From Sphingomonas albertensis (GTDB taxonomy: Bacteria; Pseudomonadota; Alphaproteobacteria; Sphingomonadales; Sphingomonadaceae): 64,000 nt of DNA. The DNA is taken from contig NZ_JACONT010000001.1 in assembly GCF_014358075.1 (NCBI RefSeq), forward strand, positions 124,001 to 188,000. Reading direction: 5' to 3'. The translations under genes were made by a program, and so were the position numbers. The notes under the pieces were generated by a model, which saw nothing but the letters and a program-made list of their open reading frames with translations, made no database searches and had not been told where the DNA came from. Numbering within the stretch: the stretch's first letter is position 1; every line of letters starts with the position of its first letter. Positions 8,811-17,289 of this stretch are shown here, one piece after another.

Positions 8811-10004
8811 TCACCGTACCGCACCGCGGGTCCGCAAGGCCGCCACATCGTCGTCGGTATAGCCGAGCGTCGCAAGGATGGCGCCGGTATCCGCACCGAG
8901 TGCGGGGGCGGCCTTGTCGGGATGCTCGACGCCGCCCGCGCGGATCGACGAGGCGATGCCGGGCAGGGGTCCGTGCTCGGGATGCTGGAAGTCGATGATC
9001 CGCTTCGATTCCGCCAGAAACGGATTGTCGAGCGCCTGTTGGACGTCGAGCACGGGCGCGGCCGGCACGCGTCCTTCGAACAACTGCATCCAGTCCGCGG
9101 TGGTGCGGGTCGACAGTACCGCATCGAGATCGGCGTTGAACGCCGGACGGTTTTCCAGCCGAGCGGCAAACGTCGCATAGCGCGGATCGGTCGCCCACTC
9201 GGGACGCTCGATCAGCCCGCACAGCACCTCGAAGAACTTCTCCTTGTTGCACATCACAAAGATCCAACCATCGCTGGTCGTGTAAAGCTGGCTGGGGGTG
9301 AGCGAGGGATGGCTCGATCGCGACGTCCGTTCGACGGTGACGCCGCCGTTGAGATACCATTCGGCGACATAATTGAGGTTGCCGAGCGCGACGTCGAACA
9401 GGCTGACGTCGAGGTCCCGCCCGACGCCGCTCGCGCGCGCCGAGACGACGCCGGCGAGGATCGCGAGCGCGGCCGTGGTGCCGGTCATGAAGTCGACGAT
9501 CGACAGACCGAAGCGCGACGGTGGCGTGCCGGGCTCGCCGGTCAGCGACAGATAGCCTGCCTCGGCCTGCATCAGATAGTCATAGCCGGGCCAGGCCGCG
9601 CGGCTGCCGGTGCGGCCATAGGCGGAGAGGTGGACGCAGGCGATCGCCGGGTTGAACTGCGACAACGCGGCGTAATCGAGCCCGAGCTTTGCCGGCAGGT
9701 CGCCGCGCAAATTGTTGAACACCACGTCCGACTCCGCGACGAGCTTTTCCAGCACCGCGCGCCCGTCCGCGCTCTTCAGGTCGAGGCCTATGCTGCGCTT
9801 GTTGCGGTTCAGCGATTCATAGAAATGGCTGTCGCCCGGCGCGAAGAAATACGGGCCGACATGACGACCGATATCGCCGCCATCCTTGTGGTTCTCGATC
9901 TTGATGACCTCGGCGCCGAGATCGGCGAGTTGCTGCGTGCCGAACGGCCCGGCGCCATATTGTTCGACCGCGACGATGCGGAGGCCTGCGAGTGGCTGGC
10001 TCAT
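8811..10004 (-). CDS. CaiB/BaiF family CoA-transferase (candidate itaconate CoA-transferase)
   Basis: A 397-residue family III CoA-transferase. The N-terminus (PLAGLRIVAVEQYGAGPFG) and the NLR segment near residue 98 are typical, and Asp171 (FGLSIVDFMTG) falls where the family carries its catalytic aspartate. These enzymes move CoA between carboxylic acids. The start overlaps the acyl-CoA dehydrogenase stop as ATGA. In this operon it would activate the imported acid; with a MaoC hydratase and CitE-type lyase beside it, itaconate with succinyl-CoA as donor is the favoured reaction. Mesaconate or another C5 dicarboxylate is possible. Confidence 0.9.
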   Translation of the reverse strand: MSQPLAGLRIVAVEQYGAGPFGTQQLADLGAEVIKIENHKDGGDIGRHVGPYFFAPGDSHFYESLNRNKRSIGLDLKSADGRAVLEKLVAESDVVFNNLRGDLPAKLGLDYAALSQFNPAIACVHLSAYGRTGSRAAWPGYDYLMQAEAGYLSLTGEPGTPPSRFGLSIVDFMTGTTAALAILAGVVSARASGVGRDLDVSLFDVALGNLNYVAEWYLNGGVTVERTSRSSHPSLTPSQLYTTSDGWIFVMCNKEKFFEVLCGLIERPEWATDPRYATFAARLENRPAFNADLDAVLSTRTTADWMQLFEGRVPAAPVLDVQQALDNPFLAESKRIIDFQHPEHGPLPGIASSIRAGGVEHPDKAAPALGADTGAILATLGYTDDDVAALRTRGAVR

Positions 10005-11179
10005 GCCGGGTTCCGCGCGATGATCTGCTTGGCGATGATGATGCGTTGCAGTTCGTTGGTGCCCTCGCCGATCGTCAGCAGTGGCGCGTCGCGATAGAGC
10101 CGCTCGACATTGTATTCCTTCGAATAGCCATAGCCGCCGAAGATCCGCATCGCCTCGATCGCGTTCTCCAGCCCCGCCTCGGTCGCGAAATACTTCGCCA
10201 TACCCGCTTCCATGTCGCAGCGCTCGCCGCGGTCATACGCCTTGGCGGCGGCTTCGGTGAGCAGCCGCGCGGCGTAGGTGCGCGTCGTCATCTCGCCGAG
10301 TTTCAGCTGGATCGCCTGATGCTCGCAGATCGGCTTGCCGAACGTCTTGCGAGTCTGAGAATAGGCGACCGCTTCGTCGAGCGCCGCCTGCGCGATCCCG
10401 ACGCCGCGCGCCGCTACGTTGATCCGGCCGAGTTCGAGCCCGCCGAGCACCTGCTTAAGGCCGACGCCTTCGATCCCGCCAATCAGCCGGTCGATCGGCA
10501 CGCGGTACCCGTCGAACGTCAGCGCGTTGCTGTCGATACCCTTGTAGCCAAGCTTCTCGAGCTTCTTAGACACGATGAAGCCATCGCCCTTCTCGGCGAT
10601 CAGCAGGCTCATGCCCTTGTGGCGCGGCTCGGCGGCCGTGTCGGTCTTGACGAGCAACAGGATGGTGTTGCCCGAGCCCGAATTAGTGATCCACATCTTG
10701 CTGCCGTTGACGACATAGTCGTCGCCGTCGCGCACCGCGGTGGTGCGGATCGCCTGGAGGTCGGTACCCGCGTCGGGCTCGGTCAGGCCGATCCCGCCGC
10801 GCAGTTCGCCGGTCGCGAACTTCGGCAGGTAATGATCCTTCTGCGCCTCGGTGCCGCAGCGCTGCACGGTCATTGCCATGATCATGTGGCTGTTGATGAT
10901 CCCCGCGACCGACATCCACACGGTCGAGATCTTTTCGATGATCCGAGCATAGGTCAGCGTCGAGATGCCGAACCCGCCGAATTCGGGCGCGATCATCAGG
11001 CCGAACAGCCCCATCTCCTTCATCGTGTCGACGATCTTCTGCGGGTACTCGTCGTCATGTTCGAGCTGATGGACGAACGGCCGCACATCGGTTTCGAGGA
11101 ACTTGTCGATCGAATCCAGGATCATGATCTCTTCGTCGGTCATCGCGCCATCGGCGGCGATCGCGTTTGCCAGGGTCAT
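10001..11179 (-). CDS. Acyl-CoA dehydrogenase
   Basis: A 392-residue FAD enzyme with the full acyl-CoA dehydrogenase layout: N-terminal helices, middle beta-domain (GGIGLTEPDAGTD, KMWITNSG) and C-terminal helices with RKTFGKPICEHQAIQ and IFGGYGYSKEY. The catalytic-base region reads TIGEGTNELQR, which places a glutamate where short-chain members have theirs. It overlaps the genes on both sides by four bases. The Pseudomonas aeruginosa itaconate locus also includes an acyl-CoA dehydrogenase, so presence here fits that comparison. Its exact substrate in such loci is uncertain; a methylsuccinyl- or 2-methyl-branched CoA ester is plausible. Confidence 0.92.
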   Translation of the reverse strand: MTLANAIAADGAMTDEEIMILDSIDKFLETDVRPFVHQLEHDDEYPQKIVDTMKEMGLFGLMIAPEFGGFGISTLTYARIIEKISTVWMSVAGIINSHMIMAMTVQRCGTEAQKDHYLPKFATGELRGGIGLTEPDAGTDLQAIRTTAVRDGDDYVVNGSKMWITNSGSGNTILLLVKTDTAAEPRHKGMSLLIAEKGDGFIVSKKLEKLGYKGIDSNALTFDGYRVPIDRLIGGIEGVGLKQVLGGLELGRINVAARGVGIAQAALDEAVAYSQTRKTFGKPICEHQAIQLKLGEMTTRTYAARLLTEAAAKAYDRGERCDMEAGMAKYFATEAGLENAIEAMRIFGGYGYSKEYNVERLYRDAPLLTIGEGTNELQRIIIAKQIIARNPA

Positions 11180-12570
11180 ACGGATACTCCTTGAGGGGCA
11201 GTGGCGCCGGCGAGGACGTCGCCGAGCGCGGAAGCGGGGTGTCGGTCCATGTCGAGCACGGCGGCGCGGATGTGCGCGGCGCGCGGCGCGTCGACCGTGC
11301 GAGCGGCGTTCTCGAAATATTTGGCGTCGATGTCGGCGTTGCTGAGGGGCCGGTCGGACGCGCCGCGGTTGATCGCCTCGCGGTGACGCAACATGCGACC
11401 GTCGTGGGTTTGGACGATGACTTCGCCGGTGAAATGCTTCGGATAATCGCTGTCCGGGTCGATCGCGTAATCGACGCGCGTCGCCAGATCGAGCACCGCC
11501 GAATCACTGAGCGCCGCCGGATCGAGCGCATCGAGCGTGAACTTCCCGGTCAGCAGCGCGGTCGCGACCGTATAGGGGATCGAGAATTGCGCGTCGTAGC
11601 CGGTGCGCGGCGTCCGCTTGGGGGCGATTGGCTCGCAGACGATCGGGATGACCGCCTCGGGCACCAGCACGATGACCTTGGCGATGTCGGCGGCGGTCAG
11701 GGCGTATTCCGTGCGCAACGCGATCGCCGCATCGATCGCCGCATGCGTCATGTGGCAGGCGGGAAGCGGCTTTACCGACACCGCCTCGATCTCCCAGGAT
11801 TCGCCGAGCGCTTCGGTCGCCCGCGCGAGCAGGGCAGGGGCGGCGTCGCGCAGATACAGCGCATAAAGACCGAAGCGACCTTCATACGCAGCCGGCGGTC
11901 CGACGAAACCGCGCTTGGCGAGCGTGGCCGCGGTCAGCGCCGAGCTGGCCGCCCACCCGGGATGCAAGCGCTTGGTCCACGCACCGTCGTCGAGGAATTC
12001 GAGGCTCCCGCCGGCCATCGATAGCACGATCCCCTGCGCCATCGCGATCTGCTGCGCATCCAGCCCAAGCAACCTGCCGGCCGCGAGCGTCGATCCGAAC
12101 GCGCCGATCAATCCGGTCGGGTGGAAGCCGAAGCCGTGAAACCCGCCCGCGCCGACGGCTGCGACGCGCGTCGAGATCTCCATCGCCGCGACATAGGCGA
12201 CGAGCAGGTCGGCGCCCGATGCGCTGGCTTTGTCCGCCGCAACGAGCGCAGTCGGAAAGGCGCTGACGGTCGCATGGATGATCCCGCGCGAATGGGTGTC
12301 GTCATAGTCGAGGCCGTGCGTCACGAGCCCGTTCATCAGCGCCGCGTCGCGCATTGCCAGCGTGCGGCCATAGCCGAGCACCGGTGCGGTCCCGCTGCCG
12401 AGATCCCCGGCGGCGGCGAAGCTCGCCTCCGCCCAGGGGGCGCCGACCGCCGCAAGGCCGGTGCCGACCGAATCCAGGATCAGGTGACGTGCCCGCTCCC
12501 TGACCCGCTCGGGGATCGCATCGATCGTCAGGCCAGTCGCGAAATCGGCGAAGGTTTGCGAAAGCGTCAC
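11176..12570 (-). CDS. MmgE/PrpD family protein
   Basis: A 464-residue protein of the MmgE/PrpD family, which contains 2-methylcitrate dehydratase and cis-aconitate decarboxylase (the itaconate-forming enzyme). The N-terminal helical domain begins TLSQTFADFATGL and carries the family segment LNGLVTHGLDYDDTHS (here MNGLVTHGLDYDDTHS), and a C-terminal alpha/beta domain follows from about residue 270 (VKPLPACHMTHAAIDA). It overlaps the permease and dehydrogenase genes by four bases each. An MmgE/PrpD gene also sits in the Pseudomonas itaconate cluster with no agreed role. No 2-methylcitrate synthase is nearby, so a PrpD role is unlikely. Confidence 0.88.
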   Translation of the reverse strand: MTLSQTFADFATGLTIDAIPERVRERARHLILDSVGTGLAAVGAPWAEASFAAAGDLGSGTAPVLGYGRTLAMRDAALMNGLVTHGLDYDDTHSRGIIHATVSAFPTALVAADKASASGADLLVAYVAAMEISTRVAAVGAGGFHGFGFHPTGLIGAFGSTLAAGRLLGLDAQQIAMAQGIVLSMAGGSLEFLDDGAWTKRLHPGWAASSALTAATLAKRGFVGPPAAYEGRFGLYALYLRDAAPALLARATEALGESWEIEAVSVKPLPACHMTHAAIDAAIALRTEYALTAADIAKVIVLVPEAVIPIVCEPIAPKRTPRTGYDAQFSIPYTVATALLTGKFTLDALDPAALSDSAVLDLATRVDYAIDPDSDYPKHFTGEVIVQTHDGRMLRHREAINRGASDRPLSNADIDAKYFENAARTVDAPRAAHIRAAVLDMDRHPASALGDVLAGATAPQGVSV

Positions 12571-13940
12571 TTGGCAGCCCCCCCGGTGACCAGCGAGTCA
12601 TCGGCGACGTCGTCGAGCGACTGGCCGGTGGTCTCGATGTTGAGCAGACCGACTGCGGCGATCATGCAGGCGAGCACCACGCCGACCATGCCGAGCACGC
12701 CCTCCAGCCCGAAGCGCTCGAACAGCGCGACGGTGGCATAAGGCGTGACCATCGATGCGGCCCGTCCGCACATGCCGGCGAAACCGGTACCGCGCAGGCG
12801 ATAGGCAGTCGGGAACAGCTCGGGGATGTAGGCGAACAGCGCCAGCGTCACGAGCGTGTAGATGCTGGATACGAGCAGGAAGCCTGTCAGCGGCACCATC
12901 AGGTCGCCCTGCGCATTCGGATACAGGAAGCCGAAGATCATGATCGCGATAGCGGCCGCTATCAGCGAGGCGCGGCGCGAAATGCGGTCGGCGATACCGA
13001 TCGCGACGATCGCACCGAACACGCTGCCGAACGACATCAGTGTTGTGTACCAGAGCGAGGTAACGATGCCGGTGCCGTGGCTGACCAGGAAGGTCGGCAA
13101 CCACGCGACGAATCCGTAGACCGAGACGTTGACCGCGATCGCGGCGAGCGTCGCGGCGATCAGGCGTCGACGTAGTTTCGGCCCGAACAGCGCGGACAGC
13201 GGCGCATGGACCTTCGGCACCACGCGGACGGCTGGAACGGGGGCAAGTGGGCCCTTGTGTGCGGTGACTTCGGCTTCGATTTCGCGCAGCGTCGCCTCGG
13301 CCTCGTCGTTGCGACCGACCGATTCCAGCCAGCGCGGCGATTCCGGCATCTTCTTGCGCATCACCCAGACGATCAGCGCCAGTATGCCGCCGATCGCGAA
13401 CATGTAGCGCCAGCCGAGCGTCGGAATGACGATATAGCCGACCGAGGTGGCGACCAGCAGGCCCGAATTGACGACCATCCCCATGATCGACACCCAGCGG
13501 CCGCGATACGCGGGCGGGATGAACTCGCCGAGCGTGCCCGCCGCGACCACCAGCTCTGCACCCAGGCCGATGCCCATGATGAAGCGGCAGACGATCAGGA
13601 ACGTCATGTTCGGTGAGAAAATCGCCGCGATCGACGCGAGGCCGAACAGCGCGAGGTTAAACTGGTAGGATGCGCGACGCCCGAACCGGTCGCCGACATA
13701 GCCGGCCATCCCGGCGCCGATCATCATGCCGAGGAACGTCATCGACATGAACACCGCGGCCTGCGCCAGCGTCGAGAAGCCCTCCGCCTTCAGCGCGGCG
13801 ATGACGCCGCCCGCGAGGTACACGTCGAACGCGTCGAGGAAAGCACCCGCGCTGATCAGCCCCAGGATACGCCAGTGGAATCGGGAGATGGGCAGACGGT
13901 CCAGCCTGGCTCCTGCTTTGACGGCGATGGTATCGGCCAT
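12567..13940 (-). CDS. MFS transporter, proposed organic acid importer
   Basis: A 457-residue major facilitator with about 12 membrane helices. The loop 2-3 signature is present (GYVGDRFGRRASYQF) and a related version lies after helix 8 (IADRISRR). It resembles metabolite:proton symporters for carboxylates. It is translationally coupled to the MmgE/PrpD gene by a 4-nt overlap and lies 113 bp after the MaoC gene. In the Pseudomonas locus the transport role is held by a TRAP system, so this permease is the probable replacement for uptake across the inner membrane, with the porin at 14641-16173 for the outer membrane. Confidence 0.88.
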   Translation of the reverse strand: MADTIAVKAGARLDRLPISRFHWRILGLISAGAFLDAFDVYLAGGVIAALKAEGFSTLAQAAVFMSMTFLGMMIGAGMAGYVGDRFGRRASYQFNLALFGLASIAAIFSPNMTFLIVCRFIMGIGLGAELVVAAGTLGEFIPPAYRGRWVSIMGMVVNSGLLVATSVGYIVIPTLGWRYMFAIGGILALIVWVMRKKMPESPRWLESVGRNDEAEATLREIEAEVTAHKGPLAPVPAVRVVPKVHAPLSALFGPKLRRRLIAATLAAIAVNVSVYGFVAWLPTFLVSHGTGIVTSLWYTTLMSFGSVFGAIVAIGIADRISRRASLIAAAIAIMIFGFLYPNAQGDLMVPLTGFLLVSSIYTLVTLALFAYIPELFPTAYRLRGTGFAGMCGRAASMVTPYATVALFERFGLEGVLGMVGVVLACMIAAVGLLNIETTGQSLDDVADDSLVTGGAAK

Positions 13941-14053
13941 GGGGCTACCTCTCTTCGGAATGACGACGGGCCGGGTCTTCGTTGGTCGAAGTTCTCGCAG
14001 CCGCGCGGGGGGCGTCCGGTCACCAAGGGCGACCGGTCAATCGATCGGTCGGG

Positions 14054-14563
14054 CTATTTGTCGTCGGGAGATTCACCGCGCTTGTAGACCAGCGAGTTGC
14101 GCGTGAACTCCATGATCTGCTTGGCGTCCTGGTTGAACGCGCGGGTGCGGGTCGTGACGATTCCCTGCGTCGGCCGCGACTTGGACTCACGGATCTCGAG
14201 CACCTCGGTTTCCGCAGTCAGCGTGTCGCCGCCGAATACCGGATGCGTCAGCTTGATCTCGGTCCAGCCGAGATTGGCGGGCGACTTGCCGCTCACGTCG
14301 TTGACGGTCATGCCAAGCACGATCGCCAGCGTCAGTCCGCTATTGACCAGCAGCCGCCCGAATTCGCTCTTCGCCGCATATTGCGCATCGCAGTGCATCG
14401 GGTGGGCGTTCATCGTCATCAACGAGAACTGGATGTTGTCCGCGTCGGTGATCGTCCGCCCGGGGCGATGCTCGTAAATATCGCCGACGACGAAATCCTC
14501 GAGATAGCGGCCATAGCTCGCGCGGTAGCGCTGCTCGCCAACCTTGATAGCCGAAAGGCTCAT
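14054..14563 (-). CDS. MaoC-like hotdog hydratase (candidate itaconyl-CoA hydratase)
   Basis: A 169-residue single hotdog-fold hydratase. The active-site helix reads FSLMTMNAHPMHCD (residues 46-59), a variant of the usual D-x-N-P-x-H motif resembling the form seen in mesaconyl-/itaconyl-type hydratases. It would add water across the double bond of the CoA ester made by the CoA-transferase to give citramalyl-CoA for the CitE-like lyase. It is first in the operon and has a strong AGGAGG at 14569-14574. The element TTTGTACGGACATTA lies directly upstream and recurs before the porin gene. Confidence 0.88.
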   Translation of the reverse strand: MSLSAIKVGEQRYRASYGRYLEDFVVGDIYEHRPGRTITDADNIQFSLMTMNAHPMHCDAQYAAKSEFGRLLVNSGLTLAIVLGMTVNDVSGKSPANLGWTEIKLTHPVFGGDTLTAETEVLEIRESKSRPTQGIVTTRTRAFNQDAKQIMEFTRNSLVYKRGESPDDK

Positions 14564-14579
14564 ACATCCTCCTTATCAC

Positions 14580-14594
14580 TTTGTACGGACATTA
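14580..14594 (+). promoter_or_regulatory. Shared 15-bp operator candidate, copy 1 (MaoC promoter)
   Basis: TTTGTACGGACATTA lies 17 bp upstream of the MaoC start codon. An identical copy in the opposite orientation stands before the porin gene at 16256-16270. The core TGTACGGACA has TGT/ACA symmetry like GntR-family sites, and a GntR gene is in the operon. Its place against the ribosome site suggests repression. Confidence 0.65.
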
Positions 14595-14640
14595 TCGAAC
14601 TTATGGTACGCTGGCAAGTCGATGCGAGCGGCGCTTGGAG

Positions 14641-16173
14641 TCAGAACGCCACTTCGGCCCTTGCCGCGAACGTGTCGCCGCTATCGCGCCCGACGAAACT
14701 GCCGGTGCGGTTGTCGGTACGGAAATGGGTATAGTCCGCCATGAACCGGAAATTGTTCGTCAGCGACCAGTTCAGCCCGAGCGTGCCCGCCGTACCGGTG
14801 CCGCCGAGCGGCAGGCTCGAACTGTCGAGATCCTCGTAGCGCACTACCGCTTCCAGCGCGCCCCAGCCGCCGTCAAGTACCGAGTTCAGGACGTTCGGCG
14901 CGACATAGGTGCCGCTGCGCGAGGCATAGGTCGGCGTCTCGCCGGTGATCCAGAAGCCACCATTGACCGACAGGGCCTTGATCTTGCCGCTGCGGAAGGT
15001 CGAGGTCGGGCCGCCGTGCACGGTCCGCTGACCATATTCGCCGAACGCGTAGAACCGGCCGAGCGTGCCGCCGAGTTCGAGCCCGAACGCCTTCGATCCG
15101 TCCGCCCCGGTCAACGCCGCGGACTCGACACGGACGCTGTTGTTGAGCGCCCCCGCCATGCCCTGCGCAAACGTGGTCGGCAGCGTCGTGTCGGGGATGT
15201 TCTCGCTATACGCCCAGCCGCCGATGTGGATCAGGCCATGCTTGGTGAGGATCGGGTTCCAGTGCGCGCGGCCCAGGAACATGCGGTTGTCGCTGCGCGT
15301 GAAATCGCTGTCGATCGCATCGCCGTGCACGCCGAAGCTCGCATGCCAGTTCTTGCCGCCCGCGCGGCCGACCGCGCCCATCAAGAAGACCTTGCCGCCC
15401 TGCGTCGCGAGCGCGGTGGTGTTGATGTTGGTCGTGATGAACGGGTTGGCGGTCGAGGCGGTACCGATGTCGATGCCGCGATCGGTGATGAGATTGCCGA
15501 ACCTCACGTCGGCGTCGGTCTTGCCGAACTTCTGGCGGTAACCGACGAACGCCTGCACGACCTCGGTCGCGTTGCGCCGGAAATCGGTCTCGAACTGGTA
15601 GAACAGGTGATCGCCGATCGTGCCGATCGCGCCGACGCGGAACTGACGTAGCGTCGAGACGGTGATGTTGCGACGGTCGAAATCCGACCCGCCGGTCGAG
15701 GAGATATCCGCCAGCAGCCGCCCGCGCATCTTGAAGGTGAACTTTCCGTCACGGCTGCCGAACACCGGCGCGCCCCGGCTCCAGTCGACCGCGAGATCGG
15801 CAGGCAGCGCGACTCCGCCAGCGTTCACGACCTGCAGGTTGCCGACCGGCACGGGCGCGATCTTCGCATCGGGATCGGCCGTCTGGTTGGCGACCTGGAC
15901 GCGGGGTGGCGGCAGTATCGGAACTGCCGGTGGTGGGGCTGCCAGTGACGGGGCATTCGCGGCAAGCGCACGGCCGGCTTTCGCCTTGGCATTGGCGATC
16001 AGCGTATCGGCACGCTCGCGGCTGACCAGCTTGTTCTCGACCATCTCATCGATCAGCGCCAGCATCGTCTGGTACGACGGGTCGGTATCGAGCGGAGACG
16101 CGGTCTGCGCCCGGGCTACCGATGGCAGTACCGCGAGCAGCGCGCACAGCGGTCCGGCGTACGAATGACGCAT
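14641..16173 (-). CDS. OprO/OprP-type outer-membrane porin
   Basis: A 510-residue porin of the phosphate-selective porin O/P family: Sec signal (MRHSYAGPLCALLAVLPSVARA), a short N-terminal helical region with a Pro/Ala-rich linker (residues 30-110), then a 16-strand-type barrel ending in the aromatic residue Phe (AARAEVAF) needed for outer-membrane assembly. ATG 16173 has GAGAGG upstream; the upstream in-frame extension would bury the signal. It precedes the CoA-ester operon on the same strand and shares a 15-bp promoter element with it, so it probably admits the same acid. Many members of this family in sphingomonads carry organic anions rather than phosphate. Confidence 0.9.
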   Translation of the reverse strand: MRHSYAGPLCALLAVLPSVARAQTASPLDTDPSYQTMLALIDEMVENKLVSRERADTLIANAKAKAGRALAANAPSLAAPPPAVPILPPPRVQVANQTADPDAKIAPVPVGNLQVVNAGGVALPADLAVDWSRGAPVFGSRDGKFTFKMRGRLLADISSTGGSDFDRRNITVSTLRQFRVGAIGTIGDHLFYQFETDFRRNATEVVQAFVGYRQKFGKTDADVRFGNLITDRGIDIGTASTANPFITTNINTTALATQGGKVFLMGAVGRAGGKNWHASFGVHGDAIDSDFTRSDNRMFLGRAHWNPILTKHGLIHIGGWAYSENIPDTTLPTTFAQGMAGALNNSVRVESAALTGADGSKAFGLELGGTLGRFYAFGEYGQRTVHGGPTSTFRSGKIKALSVNGGFWITGETPTYASRSGTYVAPNVLNSVLDGGWGALEAVVRYEDLDSSSLPLGGTGTAGTLGLNWSLTNNFRFMADYTHFRTDNRTGSFVGRDSGDTFAARAEVAF

Positions 16174-16255
16174 ACAGACATCCTCTCGAGATCGGGATCG
16201 TCCGTCTTCCGCGGCGCGACATCCTGGAACCAGCTTCACTGGCGCAAGATAGTCT

Positions 16256-16270
16256 TAATGTCCGTACAAA
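16256..16270 (-). promoter_or_regulatory. Shared 15-bp operator candidate, copy 2 (porin promoter)
   Basis: TAATGTCCGTACAAA on the plus strand is the exact reverse complement of the element at 14580-14594. It lies 82 bp upstream of the porin start. A chance 15-bp identity within 1.7 kb is very unlikely, so a common regulator is inferred. Confidence 0.65.
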
Positions 16271-16334
16271 TGCGCTGTCAATATGGATTTCCGCGTTGAG
16301 CTGATTCAGCGCGGATCGATCGGGGCCGTGTTGG

Positions 16335-17246
16335 TCAGGGCATATGCGGGATCGTGGTGCGCGGCGCGAGGTCTGGCCGCATCCGGATCAACCCTTCCTG
16401 CGTGACATGCGCGACCGCTTGCCCGTCGCGGCTGTGGAACACGCCGCGCGCTATACCACGACCATGGCCCGACCATGGGCTCTCGCTGCTATACAGCAGC
16501 CAGCCGTCGAGCGGCACGTCCTTGTGGAACCACATCGCATGGTCGAGGCTGGCGGTCTGCATGCTGTGCTCGAACATGGTGACGCCGTGCGGGATCAGCG
16601 ACGCGCTGAGCAGTGCGTAGTCCGACAGATACGCGAGCAAGCCGCGGCGCATCGCGGGATCGGTCGGTGCGCTGCCCCGGAACCGGATCCAGACATGGGA
16701 TACGGGCGTGGCGGGCTCGGTCTGGAGGAACGCGGGCACGCCGCAGGGCCGGATATCGAACGCAGACGGCTGGCGGAGGAACGCGACGGCTTCCGCCGAG
16801 ATACCCGCATAGTCGCCAGAGAGAGTATCGAGCGAGCGCAGTTCCTCCGGCGGCGGAAGATCGGGCATCGCGATCGCATGCTCCAGTCCGGCTTCCGGCC
16901 GCTGGAACGATGCGGCCAGCGTCAGGATCGTCGCGCCGTTCTGGCTTGCGGTGACGCGGCGGTTCGCGAACGACTTGCCGTCGAAGTCGCGCTCTACCCG
17001 GAAGATGATCGGTTGCGTCTCGGTGCCGGCGCGCAGGAAATAGGCGTGCATACTGTGCGCCACGGCGGGTGCTTCGACCGAACGCTGCGCCGCCATCAGC
17101 GCCTGTGCCACGACTTGGCCGCCGAAGACGCGCGCGGTCGCGCCGGGTCGCTGGTGCCCGCGGAACAGGTCGGTATCAAGCGGTTCGAGGTCGAGCAGCG
17201 CGACCAGTTCGGCGGCAAGGTCGGGCGTCGATAGGGTGTCGGTCAT
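16335..17246 (-). CDS. tesB: Acyl-CoA thioesterase II
   Basis: A 303-residue double-hotdog thioesterase that hydrolyses acyl-CoA to free acid and CoA. The N-terminal hotdog contains RVFGGQVVAQALMAAQ and HSMHAYFLRAG, the C-terminal one contains SLDHAMWFHK and LLYSSESPWSGHGRG, all TesB landmarks including the aspartate in SLDHA. The start is ATG 17246; the longer frame upstream is shadow sequence without family resemblance. It is separated by 44 bp from the FUSC gene on the same strand. The general role is control of the CoA pool; no pathway is indicated. Confidence 0.92.
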   Translation of the reverse strand: MTDTLSTPDLAAELVALLDLEPLDTDLFRGHQRPGATARVFGGQVVAQALMAAQRSVEAPAVAHSMHAYFLRAGTETQPIIFRVERDFDGKSFANRRVTASQNGATILTLAASFQRPEAGLEHAIAMPDLPPPEELRSLDTLSGDYAGISAEAVAFLRQPSAFDIRPCGVPAFLQTEPATPVSHVWIRFRGSAPTDPAMRRGLLAYLSDYALLSASLIPHGVTMFEHSMQTASLDHAMWFHKDVPLDGWLLYSSESPWSGHGRGIARGVFHSRDGQAVAHVTQEGLIRMRPDLAPRTTIPHMP

Positions 17247-17289
17247 CGCCGCCCGTACCGCGCGCGCGGCCAGCGTCAAAGCCGCGTGG

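Noticed and set aside
11176..12570. Assignment of the MmgE/PrpD gene as 2-methylcitrate dehydratase prpD
   Set aside because: No prpB or prpC nearby; the operon content fits another CoA-ester pathway better.
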